From JBCCXZ01 sp965228005 (GTDB lineage: Bacteria; Planctomycetota; Planctomycetia; Pirellulales; Lacipirellulaceae): a DNA stretch of 64,000 nt. The notes under the pieces were generated by a model. The model ran no database searches and was not told where the DNA came from. It saw nothing but the letters and a program-made list of their open reading frames with translations. The translations under genes were made by a program, and so were the position numbers. Positions 35,397 to 43,781 of this stretch are shown piece by piece. Positions within the stretch are counted from its first letter, which is position 1, and every line of letters begins with the position of its first letter. The stretch is taken from positions 930,001 through 994,000 of the forward strand of contig CBDDGV010000004.1 of NCBI GenBank assembly GCA_965228005.1, given 5' to 3'.

Positions 35397-36548
35397 TCAG
35401 TAGCCCACCTCGGTCCAGGCCTTGGCCTTGTTGCTCGCGAGGATCGCGTCGCAGATCGCGATCTCGTTGTGCCCGTCGACGAACGTCGCGAAGTCGCCCC
35501 CGGCCCGCTCGCCGGCGATGTAGCCGTACACGTTGCGGAACAGGTTCTTCGGGCCGTCGGGGTAGGCCTCGTTGTGGCCGCCGGGGTAGTGCGCGTACTC
35601 GCGGGCGCCCGGGTAGAGCAGGCTGGGGTCCTTCATCAGGTTGTGGTTCGGCCCGTCGCGGCGGCCGACCCACAGCTCGTTCGGCTTCTCCTGGTCCCAG
35701 GCCAGCGCGCTCTTGGCGCCGTCGACCTCGAAGTAAAGCCGGTTCTTCCGACCCGCCGCGCACTGGTTCACCGTGAACACCCCGTGGGCGCCGCTGTCGA
35801 ACTCCAGCAGGATCGAGCCGTAGTCCTCGGTGTGGATCGGCACGTCTTCGAGGTCCTCGGGCTTGAGCACCTTGCCGGCGTAGGTCTCCACCTCCACCTT
35901 GGGCCGCTTGCGCGTGGGGTGGATGGTGACCAGGTCGGCCATCACGCGGGTGATCTTCATGCCCGTGACGAACTGCACGAGGTCGCACCAGTGGCTGCCG
36001 ATGTCGGCCACCGCGCGGGAGTCGCCGCTCATCTCCGGCACGAGCCGCCAGTTCCAGTCGGTCTCCTCCAGCAGCCAGTCCTGCAGGTACGAGCCGTGCA
36101 CCGCGAACACCCGGCCGACGTCGGCGTCGCCCTGGCACATCAGCCGCGCCTGCTGGACCATCGGCATGTAGCGGTAGTTGAAGTCGATCGCGTGCACAAC
36201 GCCCGACTGCTCGGCGAGCTTCACCAGCTCGCGCGACTCGTCGGAGTTCATGGCCAGCGGCTTCTCGCTCACCACGTGTTTGCCCGCGGCCATGATGTCG
36301 CGGTTGACCTCGAAGTGCAGGTGGTTGGGCGTGCAGTTGTGCACAACCTGCACGTCGGGGTCGGCGAGCAGCTGGCGGTAGTCGCCGTAGGCCTTGGGGA
36401 TGGAGAGCTCCGCGGCCTTGGCGTCGGCGAGCGCCTGGTCGCGTTCTGAAACGGCAATGACGTTGACGTATCCCAGCCGCCGGAGCGCCTCGATGTGCGC
36501 CGGCCCGATGAACCCCGTCCCGATGATCCCCGCGTTGATTTGCTTCAT
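35397..36548 (-). CDS. Gfo/Idh/MocA family oxidoreductase (first copy)
   Basis: NAD(P)-dependent dehydrogenase of 383 residues. The N-terminal Rossmann fold starts INAGIIGTGFIGPAHIEAL, with the dinucleotide glycines in G-T-G-F-I-G. The EKP motif is complete (HVVSEKPLAMN), and the second half carries the Gfo/Idh/MocA C-terminal beta-sheet domain (DIGSHWCDLVQFVTG with the conserved Asp and His). No signal peptide is present, so it acts in the cytoplasm, most likely on a sugar or inositol derivative. It shares fold and order with the copy at 37788-38951, separated by a Uma2 pair. Substrate specificity cannot be judged. Confidence 0.92.
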   Translation of the reverse strand: MKQINAGIIGTGFIGPAHIEALRRLGYVNVIAVSERDQALADAKAAELSIPKAYGDYRQLLADPDVQVVHNCTPNHLHFEVNRDIMAAGKHVVSEKPLAMNSDESRELVKLAEQSGVVHAIDFNYRYMPMVQQARLMCQGDADVGRVFAVHGSYLQDWLLEETDWNWRLVPEMSGDSRAVADIGSHWCDLVQFVTGMKITRVMADLVTIHPTRKRPKVEVETYAGKVLKPEDLEDVPIHTEDYGSILLEFDSGAHGVFTVNQCAAGRKNRLYFEVDGAKSALAWDQEKPNELWVGRRDGPNHNLMKDPSLLYPGAREYAHYPGGHNEAYPDGPKNLFRNVYGYIAGERAGGDFATFVDGHNEIAICDAILASNKAKAWTEVGY

Positions 36549-36629
36549 GCGATTGTATGTAGTGGAGATTGCTGACCAGTGATGGCCCGAACACGTGGGC
36601 CCGTGGAGGACAAACGACGCCCAAATTCG

Positions 36630-37052
36630 TTAGGCGCCCGATTCCGACTCCTGCAGCGAGAGAATCGCCCTAGGAATCACATAATGGCGGCGACCATCGA
36701 CGGACTCCAGCGCGAGCCACCGCCCTCTCATGTAGAGCTTCGCACTATACTCGTCGCCATCGTTGCCAATATACCCGACGATGAGCACAGCGTTCAGCCG
36801 TTCCACGAACTGAGCGTTGAATTCACCGCTGTAGATGATGTCGTATCGCTTCGCGAGGTCGAGCCCTTCCCCCAGCTCTGGTATCTCTGTCCCAAGCAGC
36901 TTGGGGGGAGCCTTCTGAGCCGGAGACCACCACGCGAGAAGCTTGCTGAGTAGCCAGAAGCCGGAGATGACCAGGGCGGCAATAACAGTGAGCGCGCCGA
37001 TCCCCTCTAAGAGCGGGTCGGGGCGTGCTGCAGCCAAGATCACACCGAACAT
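36630..37052 (-). CDS. Small membrane-anchored protein downstream of Uma2
   Basis: Protein of 140 residues that I do not recognise. After a short start (MFGVILAAARPDPLLEG) there is one membrane helix (IGALTVIAALVISGFWLLSK), then a soluble domain with YDIIYSGEFNAQFVERLN and a C-terminal strand-rich part. The open frame continues upstream of 37052, but that part is the reverse strand of the Uma2 gene end, so the ATG at 37052 is used. It lies 14 nt after the Uma2 stop and is probably co-transcribed with it. Confidence 0.68.
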   Translation of the reverse strand: MFGVILAAARPDPLLEGIGALTVIAALVISGFWLLSKLLAWWSPAQKAPPKLLGTEIPELGEGLDLAKRYDIIYSGEFNAQFVERLNAVLIVGYIGNDGDEYSAKLYMRGRWLALESVDGRRHYVIPRAILSLQESESGA

Positions 37053-37066
37053 TATCGAACACCGCC

Positions 37067-37747
37067 CTAATCGTGTCTGTACGACAAGTCGTAGCGCCAG
37101 CGGTCGAGCCTGTCCCGCGAGCGCGCGAGCTTGAACTCGCAATCGAAGACCGACGACTTCAGCCAACCATCGACGGCAGCTGCCGGCTTGTACTCGTCTT
37201 CCGCCCACACCAGAAGCTGGAAGTCGATCTCTTCGCCGCGGGCGTCGATGAGCCAGTACTCCGGGATCCCCGCCTTGTGGTAAGCGGCGAGGAGGTGCTT
37301 CTTGTCTTTGGCGACCGAGCTGTTGCTCACGACTTCGAGCACCCAATCGGGCGTGCCCATCATGTCCTTGTGAGTGCCGCTCGGCCCGTAGTCGGGCGGC
37401 GGCGCCAGTTTTCCGCTCTCAAGAGTCTGCCAGGACGCGAAGAACGCATCGGGTTCGCTGGACAGCCCCGCCGATTTGTTGCTGAGCCCCGCGCCGTCAA
37501 CGTAGAGATCACCAAGATCACGCTCTTTGACCAAGTTGCCGATCGCGAGTGAAACTTCACCCTTGAGCTTTACGTGCGTTTCATAGCGTTCGGGGCTCAT
37601 CTCGATAAACAGCCTGCCATCAATGAACGTAACCCGACCTTCCTCGGGGAATTCATCCGAGTACATCCACGCGCGGAACCCCTCCAGTGTTACCGCGGTC
37701 GGGGGCACTACGACAATCGGGAGCGAGCCTAGGTCGACGGTAGCCAT
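37067..37747 (-). CDS. Uma2 family (DUF820) putative restriction-like endonuclease
   Basis: Protein of 226 residues of the Uma2 family, which has a PD-(D/E)xK nuclease-type fold and is abundant in cyanobacteria and planctomycetes. The core is FIDGRLFIEMSPER, then GTPDWVLEVVSNSSVAKDKK (acidic residues and Lys of the putative active site), then YHKAGIPEYWLIDARGEEID. Function is unknown; links to mobile DNA or defence have been suggested only from its distribution. It forms a pair with the small membrane protein downstream and is inserted between two Gfo/Idh/MocA genes. Confidence 0.9.
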   Translation of the reverse strand: MATVDLGSLPIVVVPPTAVTLEGFRAWMYSDEFPEEGRVTFIDGRLFIEMSPERYETHVKLKGEVSLAIGNLVKERDLGDLYVDGAGLSNKSAGLSSEPDAFFASWQTLESGKLAPPPDYGPSGTHKDMMGTPDWVLEVVSNSSVAKDKKHLLAAYHKAGIPEYWLIDARGEEIDFQLLVWAEDEYKPAAAVDGWLKSSVFDCEFKLARSRDRLDRWRYDLSYRHD

Positions 37748-37787
37748 GCGGTCATTCTAACAGATGGGGCCGGGTGAACCGAACCGC

Positions 37788-38951
37788 TCAAGGCACCCGC
37801 TCGACCGTCGCCCAAGCGCCCGATTCGATCGACCGGTCCACCGCTTCCAGTACCGCCACGCACTGGGCGCCGTCGCGGAAGTCGGGCTGGCAGTGCCGGT
37901 TGTGGGCGATGTCTTCCAGCAGGTCGTACACCGCGTGCACAAAGCTGTGCTCGTACCCCAGCGTGTGCCCCGGCGGCCACCAGTTGCCGGCGTAGGGGTG
38001 GTCGTCTTCGGTCGCCAGGATCTGCCGGAAGCCCTGCCCCGCCGACGGGTCCTCGGTCGAGTAGTACTGCAGCCAGTTCAGCTCCTCGAAGCACCACACC
38101 AGCGAGCCCTTGCTGCCGTTGATCTCGAAGCGGTTGAAGTTCTTCCGCCCCGGCGCCAGACGGGTCGCCTCGAACGTGCCGAGCGCGCCGCCCTCGAACT
38201 TCGCCAGCCACATGCTGCAATCGTCGACGGTGACCTGCTCGGTGCCCTCGCCCGCGGTGGCGGTCAGGCCCGACGACTCGCCCTCGGCCGGCCGCTCGGT
38301 GATGAAGGTCTTCTTCTGCCCCACCACGTCGGTCAGGTTGCCCACCAGGTAGCGGGCCATGTCGATGGAGTGGGCCCCCAGGTCGCCGTGCGCGCCCGAG
38401 CCCGCGTCGTCCTTCCGCAGCCGCCAGTTCATCGGGAACTGCGGGTCGACCAGCCAGTCTTGCAGGTAGGTGAATCGGGCGTGACGCACCTCGCCGATGT
38501 CGTCGTTGTCGATCATCCGTTTGGCCAGCGCCACCGCCGGGCACCGGCGGTAGTTGAAGTTCACCATGTGCTTCACGCCGGCCTTCTCCGCGGCTGCCAG
38601 CATCTCCCGCGCCTCCTTGAGCGTGAACGCCAGCGGCTTCTCGCAGTACACGTGCTTGCCCGCGTCGGCCGCGGCGACCGCGATGTCGCGGTGGGTGCTG
38701 CCCGGCGTGCCGATGTCCACCAGCCCGATGTCGTCCCGGGTGACCAGCTTCTGCCAGTCGGTTTCGTAGCTCTCCCAGCCGAAACGATTCGCGAACTCGG
38801 CTACGCCCGCCTCGTTGCGGCCGCAGACGGCCTTCATCACCGGCTGCAGCTTGGGCTCGAAGAACTTGTCGACCTTCAAGTAGGCGCCCGAGTGGGCCTT
38901 GCCCATGAATTTGTAACCGACCAGCCCGACGTTGATAGTGTTCTCTGACAT
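37788..38951 (-). CDS. Gfo/Idh/MocA family oxidoreductase (second copy)
   Basis: NAD(P)-dependent dehydrogenase of 387 residues. Rossmann start INVGLVGYKFMGKAHSGAYL, EKP motif HVYCEKPLAFTLKEAREMLA, and the C-terminal domain helix GDLGAHSIDMARYLVGNLTD with the conserved Asp and His. The GYKFMGKAHS form is typical of a branch annotated as myo-inositol 2-dehydrogenase-like or sugar dehydrogenase. It is cytoplasmic, with no leader. It is clearly distinct in sequence from the copy at 35397-36548, so the two are not a recent duplication. It ends 40 nt upstream of the Uma2 start on the same strand. Confidence 0.92.
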   Translation of the reverse strand: MSENTINVGLVGYKFMGKAHSGAYLKVDKFFEPKLQPVMKAVCGRNEAGVAEFANRFGWESYETDWQKLVTRDDIGLVDIGTPGSTHRDIAVAAADAGKHVYCEKPLAFTLKEAREMLAAAEKAGVKHMVNFNYRRCPAVALAKRMIDNDDIGEVRHARFTYLQDWLVDPQFPMNWRLRKDDAGSGAHGDLGAHSIDMARYLVGNLTDVVGQKKTFITERPAEGESSGLTATAGEGTEQVTVDDCSMWLAKFEGGALGTFEATRLAPGRKNFNRFEINGSKGSLVWCFEELNWLQYYSTEDPSAGQGFRQILATEDDHPYAGNWWPPGHTLGYEHSFVHAVYDLLEDIAHNRHCQPDFRDGAQCVAVLEAVDRSIESGAWATVERVP

Positions 38952-39073
38952 GTTGGCGAACGTGCGTCCTTCGTGAACGAAGTTTGAAGAGTGTTGGCGA
39001 GCCGAAGAGGTTGAGGCGGCATTCTAGCGGATTTGCGGGAGTGTTGAACCGGCCGGTGCGGGCCCGGCAGGAA

Positions 39074-40552
39074 TCACAACGCCGCCGTCACACGGCTGAA
39101 CACCCCCCAGCCCGTCACGGCCGACACGAACCACATCGCCGCCGCCGAGCACACGCCGCCGACCAGCACCCAGCCGCGGGTCCGGTACGCCGCGGGCAGC
39201 TGGAAGTTCAGCCACAGCCCCGTCACAACCGCCACCGCGACGCCGAGGTTCGTCGCCAGGAACGCCACGACCAGCGTCAGCAGGTTGAAGTCGGCCCCGC
39301 TCCACAGCACCGCGGTGGCGCCCGCGAAGACGTACAGGCAGCACCAGCGTTGCACGGCCGGTTGGCTCCAGCCGCAGCCCGGCCAGATCGCGCGGGCGTA
39401 GTCAACCACGCCGCGGGCGTAGATCTCCGGGTACGCCTGCAGCGTCCCCCACAGGGCGAACAGCACGCACACGTAGTACACCCACGCGAGCGAGGGGTGG
39501 ATGTTCCGCCAGATGCTCGCCTGGTCGGTCAGCAGGCTCCAGCCCGCGAAGGCGCCGCTGAGCTCGCCCGAGACCAGCCGCGGGTGCAGCACCGCCGCCC
39601 CCGCGATCAGGAACGAAGCCGTCACCACCAGCAGCACCGCGGCGCCGCACGCCACGTCCCAACGCACCGGCGCGACCGACCGCCGCACCGCGGCCACGTC
39701 CTCCGGCGCCTCCGGCAGGTAGTCGCCGGGGGTACCCTCCGCCGCTCGGCGACGGATCTGCTCGATGCTCGGGTGACCGGTCATCCCCCAGCCGTGCAGG
39801 GAAACCCACTCCGGGTACACAAGGTACGTCATCACGCTGCCGCCCACGTAGCCGAACGTCACCGCCAGCATCGCGGCCGTGTTGCGGCGGAAGTCTTCGG
39901 GCGCTGAAGCAATTACTTCGGGGAAGCTGCCGAACGAAAGTAGGCCGGCCGCGGCTGCGCCCCAGTCGGGCTTCACCAACAGCGTCCCCACGATCGTTCC
40001 CAGCACCAGCACGCCGCAGATCACCAACTGCTGCAGCTCGAGCAGCCGGTAGTTCGACTTCAGGCTCAGCGCGAGCGCGAGCACCAGGAACCCGGTCGCC
40101 AACAGTTTCGTGGCGCCCGGAGTTGCCGACGGGTCGTCGAGCAGCAGGTAGCCGAGCAGCTCGCCGCTCGGCCGGCACAACGCGGCCCACAACGGCGCCG
40201 CCGCGGCCAGCTCCAACCCCACCATCACCACCAGCAGCCAACCGCGCGGCCCCGGCAGCCGCACCACCCGCTGCCCCAACGGCTCGCCGCTGATCGCCGT
40301 GTACCGCCCCAGCAGGTAGGTGCCGAAAACGCCCTTGGCAAGCACGCTCAAGAGGATCAGCCACAACAGCCCATAGCCGGTGAACGCCCCGGCCCGGACG
40401 ACGACGATGGTCTCGCCCGCCCCGATGGCCACCGAGGCCACGACCGCCGCCGGCCCGAACACCGCGAGCATCCGCAGCAGCTTCCTCGCCGACCAGGGCT
40501 CGCCGAACGGCGCGGGGATCGGCGGGGGTCGGAGCTTATCGCAGCCTTGCAT
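39074..40552 (-). CDS. Nramp-like metal ion transporter family protein
   Basis: Polytopic membrane protein of 492 residues with about 11-12 hydrophobic segments. The start of the membrane domain (LAVFGPAAVVASVAIGAGET) lines up with Nramp helix 1, where the metal-binding motif is normally D-P-G-N; here the same place reads GAGE. Helix 2 onward (GYGLLWLILLSVLAKGVFGT; YTAISGEPLGQRV) is consistent with the divergent Nramp-related group I recall from planctomycetes. The replaced motif makes Mn/Fe transport uncertain, and the substrate may be different. The family call is moderate. It is probably a single-gene unit. Confidence 0.62.
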   Translation of the reverse strand: MQGCDKLRPPPIPAPFGEPWSARKLLRMLAVFGPAAVVASVAIGAGETIVVVRAGAFTGYGLLWLILLSVLAKGVFGTYLLGRYTAISGEPLGQRVVRLPGPRGWLLVVMVGLELAAAAPLWAALCRPSGELLGYLLLDDPSATPGATKLLATGFLVLALALSLKSNYRLLELQQLVICGVLVLGTIVGTLLVKPDWGAAAAGLLSFGSFPEVIASAPEDFRRNTAAMLAVTFGYVGGSVMTYLVYPEWVSLHGWGMTGHPSIEQIRRRAAEGTPGDYLPEAPEDVAAVRRSVAPVRWDVACGAAVLLVVTASFLIAGAAVLHPRLVSGELSGAFAGWSLLTDQASIWRNIHPSLAWVYYVCVLFALWGTLQAYPEIYARGVVDYARAIWPGCGWSQPAVQRWCCLYVFAGATAVLWSGADFNLLTLVVAFLATNLGVAVAVVTGLWLNFQLPAAYRTRGWVLVGGVCSAAAMWFVSAVTGWGVFSRVTAAL

Positions 40553-40669
40553 AGAGTACGATTGCTCAACGATCCGATGGAAGACGAGTGGTTCGCATGC
40601 AAGAGACCGTACCGAGACAGGCTTTGTTCAGCCAACAGGATTAACTTGCTGGCGGTTTGGTGGCCAAGT

Positions 40670-41716
40670 CTAATCCAAAAAAAGGAGTTGAAAAGCCTGC
40701 CCCTGGTCCTCCACCAACGTCCCCCCGGCACTAACTTCGATCACATTTCTGCAATCGAAGATTCTTGTCCTAGTTGCCGCATCGTCCGGTAACTCGATCG
40801 CCAACGCTTTGGCCTGTTTGATGTGCAGCTTGCGGAATTCAGGATTGTCTTTGGGGTTCTCTACAATGTCCTGATACGCGAAGCACCCCTCCGGAAACGT
40901 GTATGTACCGCTTACAACGGCGTGGTAATCATCTATCTCAATCGCCAGCACACGCCGCGCGCCAGCCGAATAGAATGCCTCGATCGTATCTTGAGAAGCA
41001 TGCTGCTCAAGCCGCTCACCAATCAGTCGTAGATGGTCTTCTGTGGAGGCTGCCATCCAAGACCGGGCCTCGTGAGCTGCTCCAGAATCGAGGGCGCCCA
41101 GAGCAATGACATCCGCCATAAAGACGTCCCAGAAGAAACCGGCGTCACGTTCGACGATCCGTTTTCGATAGACCTCCCGCGCGAAATCTGGTTCAGACCT
41201 GCCTAGCTCTGTCGCCCTCAGAGAAACTGCCTCTGAGTAACGTGAATCATCACCGAGAAGCGCATGGGTTCCGTTCCAACATGGTCCCGCGCAATAACCT
41301 AGGCCCCACCATCGGTGCTTGTGCCATTCGTGAGAGTCTCTGTGGAGACAAGGGACCCCTAGATCACTAAGTGCCCAAGAGGTGAGACGGTTACCTTCCC
41401 ATTGTTCACTTGAGACGCTCCGTCCGAGTACGCGGTATTGGTAAGTTTCGCGGAGCAGTCCGCAATCATCGCATCGCCAAACAAACCAGGACCAGTCCAC
41501 CGCCAAGAACCATAAGGCTGCTAAAGCAGCGGAGCCGGCCACAATACGGGTTGCGAGCTGAAGTCCTCGCAGACTCGATAGAGTTGCCCAGAACAGTGCA
41601 CCAGCAGAGGCCGCACAACCTGCGGTGACGAAGTAGCCGGCGCTTTGAGAAGCGGCAAGGTAAGCCGCGCACGCCGACACAAAGAAGAACAGCGTCTTCA
41701 GCCTGAACCGCAACAT
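40670..41716 (-). CDS. Orphan membrane protein, AT-richer than neighbours
   Basis: Protein of 348 residues that I do not recognise. Three hydrophobic segments occur in the first 90 residues (TLFFFVSACAAYLAAS; AGCAASAGALFWATL; RIVAGSAALAALWFLAV). They are followed by a soluble domain unusually rich in Trp, His and Cys in its first part (WSWFVWRCDDCGLL; HRWWGLGYCAGPCW) and a plain alpha/beta C-terminal part. WRCDDCG could form a small metal site with the later CAGPC, but this is only inference. Its base composition is visibly lower in GC than adjacent genes, suggesting weaker codon selection or a more recent origin. Confidence 0.65.
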   Translation of the reverse strand: MLRFRLKTLFFFVSACAAYLAASQSAGYFVTAGCAASAGALFWATLSSLRGLQLATRIVAGSAALAALWFLAVDWSWFVWRCDDCGLLRETYQYRVLGRSVSSEQWEGNRLTSWALSDLGVPCLHRDSHEWHKHRWWGLGYCAGPCWNGTHALLGDDSRYSEAVSLRATELGRSEPDFAREVYRKRIVERDAGFFWDVFMADVIALGALDSGAAHEARSWMAASTEDHLRLIGERLEQHASQDTIEAFYSAGARRVLAIEIDDYHAVVSGTYTFPEGCFAYQDIVENPKDNPEFRKLHIKQAKALAIELPDDAATRTRIFDCRNVIEVSAGGTLVEDQGQAFQLLFLD

Positions 41717-41833
41717 GTCTCTGTTCCGAAGAGTGGCCGGCGCCTCAAACAGCCGCTAGATCGCAACCTATGCTCCAGCCGCGTCGAACTGCAAGCGGAG
41801 CCGCTTGCCGGGCCGTAGGGGGCCAACCGAAAA

Positions 41834-42403
41834 CTAACGCACCCCCACCCGCACCCGCAGCTCATGCTCCACTGGACGGAGACATTGCTCCGCCGTGCAC
41901 GCCTGGTAGCCGACCCTGCAGAACAGCTCCTGGTCGCCCAGCGGCACGTCGTCGCCGACACGCACGTCGACGGAGAACTCCGCCTCGCCCGCGTGCACCT
42001 GGTGCTCGTCCAGCCCCATCGACCGTTCCGACTTGGGCGATTCCCACTCGCCGGCCAACTCAAACCCCGGCGGCAATTGCAGTGTGAACTTGGTCGGCGA
42101 CGCGGGGGGCGCCGCGTCGAGTGTGCGTACCTCGTAGCCGGGCGCGATGTCCAGGACGACAGACACCTCAAACTCCCGGCCCGGGCGGACCCGATCCTCC
42201 ACGCGCAACGCGGCGATCACGGGGTCGTCGTCGGTGCGCGGCTTGTAGCTCAGCAGAATCGGACTCGGCTCGCCGTCGGCATCGGCGGCGGGCAAAGCGG
42301 CTTGGCGAGCAAGCGGTACAGACGCCTCGCCGCAACCCAAGCAGCACAGCAGCCCGGCCGCGAACCATCGAGTGCTCGGCGTGTACCTGAAGCAATCGTT
42401 CAC
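41834..42403 (-). CDS. DsbD N-terminal (alpha) domain-like lipoprotein
   Basis: Probable lipoprotein of about 189 residues. After a basic start, WFAAGLLCCLGC provides a lipobox. The mature part is an immunoglobulin-like domain resembling the N-terminal alpha domain of the thiol:disulfide interchange protein DsbD, with the redox pair in FCRVGYQACTAEQCLRPVEH. In DsbD this domain passes electrons to periplasmic partners, but here the membrane and thioredoxin-like parts are absent. It follows, 56 nt downstream, a gene for a secreted TlpA-like thioredoxin, which could be its redox partner. The start is uncertain: no ATG is available, and GTG at 42403 or TTG at 42445 are possible. Confidence 0.72.
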   Translation of the reverse strand: MNDCFRYTPSTRWFAAGLLCCLGCGEASVPLARQAALPAADADGEPSPILLSYKPRTDDDPVIAALRVEDRVRPGREFEVSVVLDIAPGYEVRTLDAAPPASPTKFTLQLPPGFELAGEWESPKSERSMGLDEHQVHAGEAEFSVDVRVGDDVPLGDQELFCRVGYQACTAEQCLRPVEHELRVRVGVR

Positions 42404-42459
42404 AAAGAGCTGACCGCTGAGACGATCGTGGGGATGTCCGGCCAAACAGACCCGCCGAA

Positions 42460-43647
42460 CTAAGGCTCGGTGAACCCCGCCGGAGTAACCGCGTCCGCCG
42501 CGTCCTTCGGCGTCTCAGCCGAAGCGACCGGCTCACCCAGCAGCTCGCGTAGCAGCCGCTCAAGCTCGGGCCCGCGGGCGTTCATGCTCACGACCTTCCC
42601 CTCGCGGTCGACCAAGATCGCGCGGGGGATGCCGGTCACGCCGTAGTACACCACCATCGGGTGCTCCCACTCACGCGCGGCCTCGTCCTGGTTGAATAGA
42701 TTCGGCCACGGCAGCTCCATCTGATCGATGTAGCCGTTCGCTTGGTCTTCGGTCGCGTCGAGGTTGATGCCGACCACGTCGAAGCCCTTGTCGCGGTACG
42801 ACTCGTACATCCGCAGCACGTTCGGCACCTCCGCCCGGCAGGGTCCGCACCAGCTGGCCCAGAAGTCGACCAGCACCACCTTGCCGCGGTACGACTTCCA
42901 GTCGAGGTCGCCGCCGCCCAGCAGCGCGCCATCCAGCTCCATCTCGTTGCCGAGCAAACCGATCCGCCGGGCGACGCCCGCGATACGCCCGACCATCTCG
43001 GCGTCGAGCTCCTCCCGGATCCGGGGCATGACCCGGTCGAACAATCCGCTGGCCCGGGGCTCTTCGCCGACGTCGGCGAGGAAGTCGGTCACCGTCATCA
43101 GCAGCTGCACCTCGCTGCCGCCGATGTCTCCCTTCTCAAACTCACCGGCCACCGCGTCGACGACCGCTTGCTTCTCCTCGTCCCCGGCGATCGACCACCG
43201 CTCGAAGCCCGACTCGATGAAGTACTTCAGCCCGAACGCCTGCACCCCCTCCCGGGTGTCACGCCGCGCCGCATCGACCGCTTTGGCAAACACCTTTTCC
43301 GCACCGGGTTCGCCGAGCCGCCGCAGCACCGTCAGAGCCTGCAGCTGCAGCGACACGGCCTGCGCCGCGTCGTCGTCGCTGGGCTCCTTCGCAAGCACCG
43401 CCTCGGAGATCGCCAGGATCGAGCGGGCAGTCTCCAGGTTGTGACGGATGATCGACTGCTCGTCGTCCCCCTCCGGCTCGCGGCTGGCGACCGTGTCGAC
43501 GTACTCGAACAGCTCGTCCACCGTCCCGTCCGGGATGGCCGGGCCTGGTTCTTCGCCGGGCCCGTCTTGGGCTGTCGCGTTGCTGCTGGCAAGGAAAGCC
43601 AGCGCCGTCACGGCCGTGAGGGAAAACAGCAGATCACGAACACTCAT
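42460..43647 (-). CDS. Secreted TlpA-like thioredoxin with helical N-terminal domain
   Basis: Exported redox protein of 395 residues. The ATG at 43647 with GAGG upstream gives a signal peptide (LLFSLTAVTALAFLASSNATA). Residues about 45-240 are helical and repeat-like, with no family I can name. Residues about 245-375 form a TlpA/AhpC-type thioredoxin domain with the active site WASWCGPCRAEVPNVL (Cys about 264 and 267), then GFDVVGINLDATEDQ and the cis-Pro segment VTGIPRAILVDREG. It would reduce or exchange disulfides outside the cytoplasm. The gene downstream encodes a DsbD-alpha-like lipoprotein. A 134-bp gap separates it from the LOG gene. Confidence 0.9.
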   Translation of the reverse strand: MSVRDLLFSLTAVTALAFLASSNATAQDGPGEEPGPAIPDGTVDELFEYVDTVASREPEGDDEQSIIRHNLETARSILAISEAVLAKEPSDDDAAQAVSLQLQALTVLRRLGEPGAEKVFAKAVDAARRDTREGVQAFGLKYFIESGFERWSIAGDEEKQAVVDAVAGEFEKGDIGGSEVQLLMTVTDFLADVGEEPRASGLFDRVMPRIREELDAEMVGRIAGVARRIGLLGNEMELDGALLGGGDLDWKSYRGKVVLVDFWASWCGPCRAEVPNVLRMYESYRDKGFDVVGINLDATEDQANGYIDQMELPWPNLFNQDEAAREWEHPMVVYYGVTGIPRAILVDREGKVVSMNARGPELERLLRELLGEPVASAETPKDAADAVTPAGFTEP

Positions 43648-43781
43648 GCGGGCGCCTCGTTGCAGCGTGGCCAGGGAAGCCGAAAGACCGAACGGGCTCT
43701 CGGAGGGGCGGGAAGGTAGAAGTATCGCCACCCGGCCCCCGCGTGGCAATGCCCGCTCCACCGCAAGCAGCGTTAGAGCCC

